A stretch of 64,000 bases of DNA. It comes from Megalonaias nervosa (lineage: Eukaryota; Mollusca; Bivalvia; Unionida; Unionidae). Below, piece by piece: positions 48,202-58,828 of this stretch. Each line of letters begins with the position of its first letter. Within the stretch, counting starts at the first letter, position 1. The notes below the pieces were generated by a model, which was not told the DNA's origin, ran no database searches, and was given only the letters and a program-made list of their open reading frames with translations. The stretch is from contig JAECUM010009728.1 in assembly GCA_016617855.1 (NCBI GenBank), positions 53,810 to 117,809 on the forward strand, in the 5' to 3' direction. The translations under genes and the position numbers were made by a program.

Positions 48202-49464
48202 CTAATAGTCTAGAATGACTTCTCTCAAACTGTTGATTTCTATGGTATTATCGAATTCGGCATACAAGATGATGTTCACCGTCTCGGCGAGAGCTTCTGC
48301 AAACTGAAGTTCCACACGCAGTTGACCGGATTTTATAGGGTGGAAATGTCCCTCGTCGCTGCCTTGGTCTGGAGTGAAATCAAAGGCCCACAAAGTGTAA
48401 CCTCCTACATAAACTTCGTACGAAATACCATGACTGGTGTTGGTTCCTAGTTGTCCGGTAGCTTCGTAGAGGGACAAGTACGATCTCAAGTAATTCTTCT
48501 GGGCAAAGTTAGGTTCGAAGGGTCTGGTACACAAGGTCTTGCCATCGTGACTGACTTCGATCTTGGACACTCTGTAGTGCTTAAACTGGAAAGGATTTTG
48601 ATCGTGGGCTCCGTTGAGGGCTGCATTACAGATGATCTTCGATCTTAGATTGGAGTTCAGCAGCAATGGTAAACGTTTTCACTTCTACACGTCGTATCGG
48701 ATACTCGGCGGTCGTTCTGCTCAATGTGTGACTGATGTCGTTTCCCGCTTTAGGTAACACTTCTACGCGACGCACGTAAAGTCTGGCTTCTTGGATGATG
48801 GTTTTGTACTCGTTGGCATGAGCCATCAAATGGAAAGCGACACTGCTGAGATTTAGTCTCAGGCGAATATCCACTCCGTTGAGCAAATACTTGTCTTGCA
48901 ACCACATGTCCAAATGCAAACGATCCATCAGTTCTAAACTACGACCTTGCAGGATTTTCTTTCGACGGTCGTTAAAACCCACATTGTGAGGATTGTCATC
49001 TGCTGTCAGGGCTGTGTCGTTAAACGTGTCCTCACCTGCTATGTCAGGTTTCCATACCACGCAAGCATCCAGATGAGTGTTCTTGGCCTCTTTTCCGTAC
49101 GTCAAGAGATTTTCCAGGTAAGGGTAAGTATCCATGCTACTGCTGACAAGTTTGTTATTCAAGTATCCACTTCACTGAACAAGGAATGCATGAAATTGTT
49201 GACGGGAGCTACTCTGGCATCGGCTCCCGGATTGGTGTTGTCGGTTTTGATCACTTTCAGTTTCAGATACAAGTAACTGCTATTCAGATCTATGCAATCT
49301 TCGGGTTGTCCTTTGATTTCAAACTCGATGGGAGCTGACTCCGTCAAAGAGGAGACGGGATGAAATTCGACCCATTGGGATTCTTGCATCCTCATCGTGG
49401 TGGGTGACATGGCAAACAGATCCAGTTCCGACTTGGAACAGGCGCAAGACTCTCGGTGCATCAT
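48202..49464 (-). pseudogene. Major capsid protein, right copy
   Basis: Starts at the conserved Met-Met-His; QWVEFHPVSSL, VNNFMHSLFSEVD and LENLLTYGKEAKN are kept. Breaks lie near 49160 and 48660-48625, with a short deletion in TYPYRAYLEN. The C-terminus, out of frame in the left arm, is in frame here (EFDNTIEINSLREVILDY). Confidence 0.8.
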
Positions 49465-49496
49465 TTTCTTTCTTTCTCTCTGTGATCTTTTAATAA

Positions 49497-49925
49497 TCAA
49501 AAACATCTAACTCTCGGACGGTTTTTCTTAGTCTTTCTAGCTCTAGGGGTGTGAAGTCCTCTGAAGGGGTGTTTTCGTCGTCTTTTTCTGCCTTGTCCTT
49601 CCTGTGGCGTCAGGGAAGCAGTAATGCCTGACTCGGCAGCGCTCAGGGCATTTATAGGAGTTTCTCGTCGGCTAAAAATGTCTTTGCCCGTTTGAAGCAA
49701 GACATTTTTCCCTGCTCTGAAGAAAGCTTCCTTGGGGATTTCTTTGTCAATGATGACATTTTGGAGAAATTCTTTACGTTGCGTCTGCGCCACATCTTTC
49801 AAGGCGTGTAATCCCCGTGTCGCCATCGGTTTCAAAACGGGAGCCACCGAACGAAAGGTTGATTTTAGCATATGTCCTAAACCATGTCCTCGCTGTCGAG
49901 CGGCTCCTTGGTACACAGGATACAT
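49497..49925 (-). pseudogene. pVI-like protein, right copy
   Basis: MYPVYQGAARQRGHGLGHML to a Lys/Arg-rich tail, in one frame through the site that is shifted in the left arm. The last dozen residues differ (ending RVRCF), indicating a late frame change. Confidence 0.55.
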
Positions 49926-49938
49926 AACTGACAAGGGG

Positions 49939-50844
49939 TTAGAGTAATCGTTTTCGAAAATTGAGTTTCACTGTGATTTTTGGTGAATGAAATATTTTGT
50001 CCTAGATCTCCTTTTATAGTAATGTTCACAGTATCGAAATACGACTTACTGACGGGCAAATAGTGAGGATGTACAAATTCGCGGTGAACGTGATAGGTGT
50101 TTCCACCTTCCTTGTCAGCTTTCGTGGCAGAATCCACTTTGAAAGGAATGACAAGCAGTAACGGTACAGAGGTGTGTCCCACCACGTTGTACTCCGCCAC
50201 ATCGAAGTTCACAAAGATCAAATTCAGTCCTTGGTTCATTTCTACAGGGTTTCTAAAATATTTTGCAAAATCCGAGTTACTGGTCACGGCTGGTATTTAG
50301 TTTCTAATCTTGATATACTTGGGGTCTCCACCCAAAATGTCAAACAATTCAGGACAAAATGTAATGGCCAACACTTTGTCCTCTGAAAATTTGATTAGTA
50401 GGCGAAGAGCTATTTTGTAATATTCGATCGTGACACCTTTTCTGGTTTTCGCCAAGACGTTACCAAACACGGTATTGAGCCCGTCAGCAATGGCGTTCAC
50501 CAAATGTTGACCACTAAAATAATAGCTAGAGGGAAATTTAAACCGATAAGTGGTCCGTCTAGTTTTGGGATCTTGTGATTTCATAGAGTCACCTACACTG
50601 GTGTGTTCATCCAAGTGTTGTTGCACTTGCTTGTCATGAACTTCTACCGTAAAAGTGCTTTGAATTTTGACAATGTTTTTGATTTGTCTAGGGTGAATCA
50701 TTCCACTAAAGCCATTTCCCAATGGGCTTCGTGATCCAATTGGATGGCCTGAGGTAATTTGGCCGTGTAACAGCATAAGGTTTTATTGGGAAACACCTCC
50801 ATGGAACTGTCACTGGGTAACGTTAAGTAAAACTGGTTGTTCAT
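49939..50844 (-). pseudogene. Penton-like protein, right copy
   Basis: MNNQFYLTLPSDSSMEVFPN is kept with the TAKLPQAIQLDHEAHWEMAL continuation in frame. Breaks near 50698 (frame change), 50297 (stop) and 49965 (frame change). Different from the left-arm break. Confidence 0.7.
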
Positions 50845-51245
50845 AATTCCAGAGTTATAGTGTCCGAGGGGTCGCTGCAAGTCAGAGGAGTGTCTATAAG
50901 AGGATTGTTATGGTGACTGTTGGAAGGTGGACTGACGTTGGACGCAAGACTCCCGTTGTTGTTCCCCTTAGAGGAATATTTCAGAGACAGATTGGGAAGA
51001 AGGTAACCGATGCAACTGCTGAGTAAAATGGTCCACAATTGTTTGTCTCCTTGTTGCAAACTCAAATTGGCAATGGCAGCACCGATGACACAGTACACCA
51101 CAATGATTTGGCAGAAAAAGACGATTTTCGTTTTAGGCACACGTTCTCCACACCACACCCACAAGGGTTGCTTTTGTAGATCTTGCAGAGAAGAACTGGG
51201 GGAAGGAGTGGTTACCGAGGTAGCTGAGGCTGTGTTGAATGGCAC
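50841..51245 (-). CDS. Two-transmembrane-helix protein, right copy
   Basis: Open frame closely matching 11635-12036, including LLSSCIGYLLPNLSL. The start codon position is GTG here; an upstream GTG at 51254 is also possible. Overlaps the penton start as in the left arm. Confidence 0.6.
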   Translation of the reverse strand: MPFNTASATSVTTPSPSSSLQDLQKQPLWVWCGERVPKTKIVFFCQIIVVYCVIGAAIANLSLQQGDKQLWTILLSSCIGYLLPNLSLKYSSKGNNNGSLASNVSPPSNSHHNNPLIDTPLTCSDPSDTITLEL

Positions 51246-51250
51246 GATGG

Positions 51251-52356
51251 TCACTTCTTTTTATAGTCGATGATTTGCGAAGCGTCGATCCAAGAATCAA
51301 AACTGGGAGGATATCCTTTCCAACGTACTTTTACTGCTTTGACACGTCGTTTTCCCAGTTTTCGGGTTCTTCGATCGGGAATGCTTTCGATCTCGTACAC
51401 GTCGTCTTCTCTTTTGGTGACACGTTGTAACTCGGGCAAGTAAAACTGTCCTTTTAACACTTCCCCGTTCATGTCTTCCAATTTATAGAAAGGAGGATAA
51501 CGGCCATGGACACGTTCAGTGACACGAAACAATTCGGTGGTCCAGTTGGGTAAGTAACCTTTGTCGAAAGTGCGTTTGGTTTTGCCAATGCGCACTCAAT
51601 CTCCTTCTGCCAACACTCCACCTTTCTTGGGGACAGTCACTGTCGAGGACGTACCAAACAGGCGCTCGAAGACGGTCACTTCGTTGTCGGGAGTCATTTC
51701 GGGGGGGGGGGGCACGTCCAACGGTAAAATTGGTTGTACGACTGGACTAGGTGTGGCAAGACGTCGATGTGCTTGAGAGTGTGTTGATGCGTAAAATATT
51801 TCAACATGCGTTCTTCCAAGGTGCATTGAAAACGTTCCACGATGCAGGCTTTGGTTTCGGGATTTTCGGTGGTGAAAAAATGAATGTCACGTTTCTTCAA
51901 TTCTTTTTGGAAAGCTTGGTTCAGAAATTCGGTGCCTTTGTCGGTTTGCCGTCGAAGAGGGTGACACCCGCTTTGTTTTAACACCAATTTGAGTGCTCGC
52001 ACTAACTCACTGCTCGATTTGGAAGTCAATGGCACGACCCAAGCAAATTTGAAAAAGACGTCGATGACACAAAACAAACATTTGTAGCTACGATTGTAGG
52101 TGGCCAAATGAGAGACATCGGCTAAATCGGCTTGCTATTGATGATCGATACCCTCCATTCGGGTGCGACTTCTGGAAAATTTTCGTCGAATGGGCTTGTG
52201 TAAGGTGTACGTGGCTTGTTCTTGTAACCAGCGTTGCACATGAGGTAAACGGACACTTTTCAGTCGAGTTTTGGCAGCACGATACAATTTCTGAACTCCT
52301 CCGTAACCTGCAGGATGGGATGAATCGTAGTAAATGCTGGCTAACACCTTCTCCAT
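51251..52356 (-). pseudogene. INT: Integrase, right copy
   Basis: The start MEKVLASIYYDSSHPAGYGG continues to a TAG at about 52135 (TGG in the left arm). The DDE core lies at 52107-51694 with a disruption at a G-run near 51705. The chromodomain (YEIESIPDRR...SWIDASQIIDY) ends with an early stop YKKK at 51251, which is probably the true C-terminus. Confidence 0.8.
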
Positions 52357-52360
52357 TTTT

Positions 52361-53058
52361 TTAATAAGTGATCCACTCTTCGCTGATGGTACTCTGAATG
52401 GGACGAGGGTGTGGTTTAGAAACGGCTTTACGTGTCCGATGTGCCACGGGAGTAGAAGTCGAAGGTAGTGGTGATGGTGGTGGTGGTGGTGGTGGTGGTG
52501 GTGGTGGCGGTACTGGAATGTCTTTGGTCTTCTTTTCTTTTTTACTTCTGGTTTCCCTTCTTTCTTTTTGACTTCTGTCGAAGGTGGAGTGGACATCATC
52601 TTTTTAACCCAAGCTTTAAGTTCTTCTCGTTGGGGTGTAGGGAAACGGGTCAACAAAGTCGCTGAAATCTTACTAGGGATGGGAGCTGCTGACGGTGTTT
52701 GAAAGACTTCTCTTGCCTCTTCGTCCTCAGAGATCCGTGGGGCTGCTTCTGTCTTGACCGATAGGGTTGGTGGTGAACTTTTCATCAGGGTCTTAAAATC
52801 TTTCAGAGTGGGTAGAGCTGTTTCGTCTAAAGCTTTCTGGTGAAAGAGTTGCAGTCGTTGCAACAACTGACCGTACCGTTGCGATTTTTCCGTTTCTGAC
52901 AAATCGCTGCGATCCATCAACGATTGCAATTCGTGTTGTAACTGGGACATCTCGGTCAAATGAGGATTGGGAGGTAAATGTGGGGTCCGTTGTTCTTGCC
53001 AACGATGGTATTCCATCCATCGTTTGTAAGGCACTAATGCCAGTTTTCGTACTTCCAT
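52361..53058 (-). pseudogene. Pre-integrase protein, right copy, GTG-repeat expansion
   Basis: MEVRKLALVPYKRWMEYHRW onward, in frame past the left-arm break. A (GTG)n run at about 52468-52505 shifts it into a poly-His reading that continues into integrase. The shared W-I-T-Y-stop end lies at 52361 in another frame, so the fusion is secondary. Confidence 0.5.
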
Positions 53059-53123
53059 TAGATTTCAAAGATCACCTCTGAGATCTTTTGACTCCAGAGG
53101 TCCCTTTTATCTTCTTGACCCTT

Positions 53124-53540
53124 TTACATTGGAGCTATGGCGGGTAAAACTCTTCCCAACATACCCAACACAGGTTTCGCTATTACATCGGTAAGAAGTC
53201 CTAACAGGGGAAAAATTCCTCCGCGTTGCACAAACATCATTTTCTTTTGACGAATGGGTATTTTCTTTTGGAACATTTGGCGAGGAACGTGTCGATGTTT
53301 GGCAAAGCATTTTTTCTTGTGTTTAGTCAAAGGTATCGTTCTTTTCAAGACATTCAGACAACATTATCTCACGGTATCAATGACGTCTTTGGAGGCGGTT
53401 TGAATGAGGTTTTTTTGCATGGGTGGAGAAGCTTTGGACAGGACGGACAACATGTCCCAATGTTTGACTAAACGAGGTGGCAGTCCTTTCCTTTTCTTTC
53501 CTTTGGGGGTAGAAGAGGAATGTCTTTTGGGGGGTGACAT
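53124..53540 (-). pseudogene. Basic core-like protein 3, right copy, one nonsense codon
   Basis: A single frame with one TAA at 53364. MSPPKRHSSSTPKGKKRKG, basic helix, FVQRGGIFPLLGLL and the hydrophobic tail ending LPAIAPM. The Q-R-G-G site and tail are conserved with the left copy. Confidence 0.6.
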
Positions 53541-53628
53541 CTTTCTTGGTTGGTTCGTTGGTTCCGTGGCACACACCAAAAGTACACTAACGTCGATTAC
53601 TTGTCACACGGCCTTTTATCCTTTTTCT

Positions 53629-53837
53629 GGGACTATCGCTTCGTGATAAAGGTGACGATGTGTTTTCCAAAATCTCCAAAGAATCCTCCTCTTTGGTGGC
53701 TCCTCTTTTTCTTTGGACGAGTGGGGGTGGGGGTTTTGGGGGGGGTGACGTTGATGTTTGGCTAAGCGCTTTTTTGGATGACGAGACTGTCTTTTTCTTT
53801 TTCCTTTCTGGACAGGAGAACGACGATGAGGGAACAT
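53629..53837 (-). pseudogene. Basic core-like protein 2, right copy, frameshifted at G-runs
   Basis: MFPHRRSPVQKGKRKRQSRH, then a (CCCCC)n-rich stretch near 53725-53745 disrupts the frame. SHQRGGFFGDFGKHIVTF resumes in another frame. Confidence 0.55.
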
Positions 53838-53891
53838 CTTTTGGTGCACAAAATACACTGAAGTCCATGACTCGACATGCATCCTTTTATC

Positions 53892-54149
53892 TTATTGTTT
53901 CTTTTGGAGCTTGTCCTTTAACTCTGTGGCAAAATTATCTACTAACTTTTCCATTTGAAATAAAGGGCCAAAGATACCTCCCCTTTGGTGGCTTCTCCTT
54001 TCCTTTGGACGAGTGTGTCTTTTCAGAGGATGACGTCGATGCTTGGCGATGCGTTTTTTCGGATGACGAGACTGTCCTTTTCTTTTTCCTTTTCCTTTTT
54101 GGACAGAACAACGACGGTGGTGACGGTGTGCACTTCTAGGAGGAGACAT
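53892..54149 (-). CDS. Basic core-like protein 1, right copy, intact
   Basis: 85 residues from MSPPRSAHRHHRRCSVQKGK, with SHQRGGIFGPLF and a C-terminal helix. One of the few fully open genes of the right arm. Confidence 0.65.
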   Translation of the reverse strand: MSPPRSAHRHHRRCSVQKGKGKRKGQSRHPKKRIAKHRRHPLKRHTRPKERRSHQRGGIFGPLFQMEKLVDNFATELKDKLQKKQ

Positions 54150-54206
54150 CTTTGGGCGTTCAGGAGCACAAAACACTGATCCCTATCGTTTGCCTCAGGT
54201 CTTTTT

Positions 54207-55101
54207 TTATACTGGAATGCGTCGCCACTGATTGTCGGCTCGTCGTATCATTTTCATGGCAGGCATCACACGTCGTGGAGGGGTTCGCAACGGACTCAAT
54301 CGGGACAGTTCTTTCTTGGACAAATCCAGTAAACTCTTTAACACGCCCGATCTCTCTTGGACTTTGATTTTGGGGGCAGGTACTTTGTGAACAGCGGCTA
54401 CTGCCGCTAAAGAGGAAGAGGGTGTCACCGCTGAAGGAGAAGTTTTTGGAGACGCAGGTATCCAATGTTTCATCAAATTAGGAAAGACACGTGTCAAATC
54501 GGGTTTGGCAGGCATCACCAGCAATGGAGAAGTGGAAGAACCTGAGGCTACTGGAGACGCAGTCACCGTTGTGGCAGGTCGTGGTTTGCGAATGTAAGGT
54601 TGCGTCCTGGCGGCAGTAGCTCTCTTGCTGGTAGAAGCTGTTTTCTGTGGGCTTTTCTTTTTCTTTTGTTGAGGCTGTGACCTGGTCTTGAGACTGCTGA
54701 TCTTTTTCGTTTTCTTCAGGGTACGTTGGGGAGTGGCTCTTTTCTTGGGTAGGACTTTGGGAGCATTGGGATCCGATTTTAAGAGGGAGCGAATGATGAC
54801 ATCTGTTAGAGACCCGTTACCTCCAGGTTTCAAAATGATTTGCTTTTTGGTTTGAGTGTCGATGCGAGGATCGGCTAGTTGCGTCAAGGCGCCTTTGTTT
54901 CTCTCAAAAAAAACGTTTGGTTTGATGTGGAATCTGAATGATGCCTTGCAGTAATTGACGTGCTGTCACCATAAACCATCGTAAGACTTCTTTGAGACTA
55001 GCTTCTAAGACACGAGCGCGTATTTGTGGATTTTTTTCGCGACTGATGCCGTACAAGGCACGAATCAATTTAATGGGAAGATGAGACTGAAGGGACGTCA
55101 T
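54207..55101 (-). pseudogene. Basic Ser/Pro/Lys-rich protein, right copy, frameshifted
   Basis: MTSLQSHLPIKLIRALYGIS; one extra base in a T-run near 54905 shifts the frame, and the rest is open from 54887. It is about 45 residues longer than the left copy in the low-complexity middle (a segment with VFPNLMKHWIPAS absent from the left arm). Confidence 0.55.
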
Positions 55102-55161
55102 GTTGACAATGTGTGAGACAGAGTCCAAGGGACTGAGGTTTTTATAGATTTTTTGGGGTGA

Positions 55162-55890
55162 TTAAGTCGACGACGGGGACGTGTACACGATAGGTCCTCC
55201 GTCTTGGCACCAGGAGTGAAACAGATGGGTACGAAATCGCAAATAATCGGGAGTGGTGGGTTTTAAATCGACGAGTAAATAAGCGTGTGGGGTTTGAGTG
55301 GCATCGTCGTACGCATTTGTCAGCCATGGCGTTCCTAACTGTTTGGCTAAGACTTGTACTTGCGATTTATCTCTAGGGCTTTTAAACAACACCACGTAAT
55401 GAGCATTGAGACTGATGGTACGATGGGCTTTACTTTGTTGAAACAAATTTTGAGTGATGTAAATGACACTGGCATTACGATGATGCCCTTTGCGTGTAAA
55501 CCAGAGTTTAATTTCTTCTTCGTCTTCTCCTAACATGTCGTCAAAAATAACCAAATGAGTTTGACTAGGGTCAGACACGATTCCGTCGTCCTCGCCAGGA
55601 ATGCCTTCCACAAAGACGATGGAATCACCTTGACTTTCTCGCAGAAGGCTGTACGCCGATTGCCACTCTTTGTAACACCACACGATTCGTTGAGGTGGAC
55701 AATCGATCAAATGATGTTTATGTTCGATCAAACGTTTGACAAATTCGGTTTTGCCTGAACCGCTAGGTCCGGCAATGAGCATGTTAAAGGGATGGCGAAG
55801 ATACAAAGCCTCCCAACTAGTCCGATCTACGTGTTCGTCAATGACTTTGAAAGTGGAGGAAGAGGGAGCAGAGACAGTAGAGGTAGCCAT
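55162..55890 (-). CDS. ATP: Packaging ATPase, right copy, apparently intact
   Basis: 242 residues from MATSTVSAPSSSTFKVIDEH. Walker A GPSGSGKTEF, Walker B HLVIFDDM and the normal C-terminus ending IVYTSPSST, in one open frame. An upstream in-frame ATG at 55977 gives an unlikely extension. It is the best-preserved enzyme gene in the window. Confidence 0.85.
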   Translation of the reverse strand: MATSTVSAPSSSTFKVIDEHVDRTSWEALYLRHPFNMLIAGPSGSGKTEFVKRLIEHKHHLIDCPPQRIVWCYKEWQSAYSLLRESQGDSIVFVEGIPGEDDGIVSDPSQTHLVIFDDMLGEDEEEIKLWFTRKGHHRNASVIYITQNLFQQSKAHRTISLNAHYVVLFKSPRDKSQVQVLAKQLGTPWLTNAYDDATQTPHAYLLVDLKPTTPDYLRFRTHLFHSWCQDGGPIVYTSPSST

Positions 55891-55979
55891 AGTAGTAGTG
55901 AAAGGAATGTCACTTTTGACACGAAGACAGACAAGACAAGAGTTTTTACACTTTTTTGAGGGCACGTTTGTTGCCATCT

Positions 55980-56336
55980 TTAATTGTCAACAACACGAAA
56001 TACAAAAATATATAAAAGCCAAATGGTTAAGTACATGAGTAAAAGACACATCAAAACGATCAAAGTGGAATATAAACAAGTCTCTGTACAACATTTTGGG
56101 TGATCAAGATGTGGAATCGTAGGGACAGTGTGTAATGTTCTTGGAGTCTCTACACTCCTTGGCACAGTCACACAAGTGTCTCCCCGGAATGGTCCTTCGG
56201 GGATGTCGATGACGGTCCTGTCCTGTCCTGAAGGGAGTGGTTCTTCTTTTTCTTCTGGCACTGTCACTAACACAGGTTTAAAGGTTACTTTTTTCACTGA
56301 ACGTTTTAATCATTTAGGATGACAAATTTTGGGCAT
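55980..56336 (-). pseudogene. Membrane protein (accessory gene 5), right copy
   Basis: Same start MPKICHPK, then TGA at codon 9. The remainder is open with KCCTETC and one hydrophobic segment, ending FRVVDN. Confidence 0.55.
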
Positions 56337-56565
56337 AGTGTGCCACTTCTTTTGTCCAAGCCTCGAAACCCCAACTTGTCCAGTTACGTACATCTTTCCA
56401 GTAAGGGTGTAAATCACAAGCTACACACACATCATCGTACACATCTTCAGTACTTAAAAGTTGACGAATCTTTCTTTCCTGTAGAGGTCGAGATGTATCG
56501 AGATGAAAGTGCAAAGCTTTGAGCAGAATGAGTCTCTCGTGTACGTTTAAAGGGAGCACTTTCAT
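56314..56565 (-). CDS. Accessory gene 4, right copy
   Basis: MKVLPLNVHERLILLKALHF through DDVCVACDLHPYW to the end, open; it is read within a longer frame that begins inside gene 3. Well conserved with 6515-6766. Confidence 0.5.
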   Translation of the reverse strand: MKVLPLNVHERLILLKALHFHLDTSRPLQERKIRQLLSTEDVYDDVCVACDLHPYWKDVRNWTSWGFEAWTKEVAHYAQNLSS

Positions 56566-56765
56566 CCATTTTTGAGTGGCATGTACTGCTCGTATAGAGT
56601 CCACAAGGAATCGGCCGGTAAACGAAATCCCAGAAAGCAAGTCACTAAGACACACACCACACGTCGACCCGAATTGAATGGACACAGTTCTCTTAAAATG
56701 AGATAGTAATCCTCCACCGTTTGAATATTGTCATTGATTTCCTTCCACGGAATCTGTTGAATCAC
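56562..56765 (-). CDS. Accessory gene 3, right copy
   Basis: Open frame of 67 residues with GRRVVCVLVTCFLGFRLP and an end overlapping gene 4. The first codons differ (ATT-type start), so the N-terminus is uncertain. Confidence 0.4.
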   Translation of the reverse strand: MIQQIPWKEINDNIQTVEDYYLILRELCPFNSGRRVVCVLVTCFLGFRLPADSLWTLYEQYMPLKNG

Positions 56766-56784
56766 GATTAATGGCAGTCTGTTT

Positions 56785-57239
56785 TTACACCCTCTTTGGT
56801 GTAAGGTAATAAGTGCACTTTTTGAACAGCATCGGTTTTATTTCAGTACCGCACCAAAAATATTTAGTCACTAACTCACACACCACACGTCGCACAGAAG
56901 TTTCCTCTTGAATTAAGTTAACGTTGTGTAAAAGATTTGGTAATCCTCTAACTCGTCCGTTGAAATTCGGCGTATTAGAGTCACCTTGTAAGCTGAATGA
57001 GTGGCATCCAAAACTTTATGAATTTCACGCAATTCATCACTGTCTGACCAATGGAACGCTTTGAAATGGATCAGTCCTCTTATACCATTCAGGTACCAGT
57101 GCTTCCAACATCGGTGACGTAACGGATGCAATTGTCGTTTGCATTTCACTTGTATTTTGACCAACTCTCGGTAAATGCGTTCTCTCAACTCCACAGGCAA
57201 ATCACGAATGTTCCCTTGTAAAGTATCCATGACCAAGTC
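56785..57239 (-). pseudogene. Accessory gene 2 (F-box-like), right copy
   Basis: MDTLQGNIRDLPVELRERIY is kept. The frame breaks near 56913 with further coding-like sequence to about 56785. Confidence 0.5.
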
Positions 57240-57241
57240 AA

Positions 57242-57625
57242 TCAAACACTTCTCCTAGAGCGAAAGTAATGAATGTAGTGGGTAATTTCTGGCCACTGCC
57301 ATTCCAGGAAACGGTCAAGAATGACATTAATATCTTCTAATGTAAATGGTCTAAAGCGGAATATTCGGAAGAACACACACTTGATCCAGAGAGATCTGAC
57401 TTGTTTGTTGACTTTGTCAATTTCCTTTTGTGAATTTCTCGACATAAAAGTTCCTCAGTCATCCATTGAGATTTTGCTCTGGCAAGTCCCAGGCAAATGT
57501 CCTTGTATATCTTCTCTTGCAATTCGTTTGGTAATGTTTGAAAATTATTTTTAAAATGGGGTTTATACTTGTCTAGGTGTTGTCCAACGTTTGACTCCTA
57601 GCCAAGCAGGTTTCTTAAACAACAT
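57242..57625 (-). pseudogene. Accessory gene 1 (F-box-like), right copy
   Basis: Starts MLFKKPAWLGVKRWTTPRQV and hits a stop at 57563. The F-box-like QTLPNELQEKIYKD lies in the following sequence and the C-terminal FRFRPFTLEDI...RSRRSV in the frame ending 57242. Confidence 0.5.
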
Positions 57626-57636
57626 GGTATGCCACT

Positions 57637-58272
57637 TCAATGACGAGTTCCCACTAAAGATAGGTAGTGACAATCCGGAGACCATCGAGCATGTTCCAGG
57701 TAAGCGGAATCTTTCTGTTCCCACTCGTAAAGTGACACACCGCAACTGAAGCACTTGACTTTATCCCCTTCGCCGAAGTAGATATATCCTGCTCTAGCTA
57801 ATTCTTCGGGGTTAGGTCCTCCCAGATATTTTGGCCATTTTCATCGGAAAGTTTGGAATCGACTCTCAAAGTCTCAGTATTCAGGCAATCGCACAGGGAA
57901 CGAATATTCGTCTTTCACTGGTTCATTTCGATGAGGGTACAGTGAAATCCATAGGAGTTTGCTCAGTTTTGGATGACATCCGTAGGGTGGTAGCCGCATG
58001 GTTTCATAATGGTGAGATCCACCATGAAAACCAGTAAAATGAAAAGGAGATCGATAACGAGTGGCATCGCTTTCGCATCCGTCAGGTTTGACACGCACAG
58101 CATCGCTTTCCATGGTAGGATTGGTAATAGTAGTAGTCAGAGCAAAGTTCAAATAATGTGGTACTGAATCACTGAGGTCACAGCGTACGGCATCCCTGCA
58201 ATCGCAAGGAACAGCATCGCACTCCACTTGAGCATCATTGAACTTGAATTGTACTTCTCTGAAAGGATTCAT
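57637..58272 (-). pseudogene. BIR gene 1, right copy, two nonsense codons
   Basis: MNPFREVQFKFNDAQVECDA to a TGA at 57874-57876 just before the BIR domain, and a second TGA nearby at about 57840. The downstream BIR zinc ligands (CFSCG, EHARWSPDC) are preserved in the same frame. Confidence 0.7.
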
Positions 58273-58469
58273 CTTTCTCGCTTGGTGCTAGTAGTTACAA
58301 TGAACTATTGGTCTTGGACGTTGTCCCTTTTTATACTAGCGTAATAAAGTCTCGAGTTTGTACATCGTTCCTTTTTTATGACTAGTTTGGGAAGTCTTCC
58401 TATTTTTTCTTCTTGGACAACGGTACTACCTTCTCCAAGGTACCGTCATGCCTGAACTGTAGTGTGATG

Positions 58470-58786
58470 GGTGGAAAGACTATAGAAAGGTAAGCACAGT
58501 GCGGAGATCATTGAGTATGTTCCAGAATAGCTGAATCTTTATAGATACATCGATCCATACGCAACCTCAGGCCACAACTGAAACACTGTACTTCGTATCC
58601 CAATCCAGTCTCAGGTCCCAAGTAGACAAATCCTATTCTAGCTAAAACATTCGCAGTAGGTAATCCTTCCCTATCCAAGTGCCATTTTTTAAACGTTTCC
58701 AATCGACTGGCACAATTACAATAGTCAGACAAGAAGACAGGAAAATGGTATGGTTTGAACTTGGAGTTCTCTGCGGGTTTCTCACT
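58470..58786 (-). pseudogene. BIR gene 2, right arm only, two nonsense codons
   Basis: A second BIR gene between PolB and BIR gene 1, with no counterpart in the left arm, where only 32 bp separate those genes. ATG at about 58786, TAA at codon 7, then a BIR with FKKWH, LARIGFVYLG, VQCFSCGLRL and EHT; a TGA replaces the conserved Trp before the last Cys. It is flanked by TATA-box sequences similar to those of BIR gene 1, so tandem duplication is likely. Confidence 0.65.
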
Positions 58787-58828
58787 CGATTATTGATGTG
58801 TCGAAGTCATCCTTCTTGTTGATGACTA

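Noticed and set aside
52135..53058. Apparent fusion of pre-integrase protein and integrase with a poly-His linker
   Set aside because: The poly-His part comes from a (GTG)n expansion that shifts frame; the shared stop just before the integrase ATG in both arms shows two genes.
55891..55977. Upstream ATG extending the right-arm ATPase by 29 residues
   Set aside because: The extension has no counterpart in the left arm, where the matching start is 7199.
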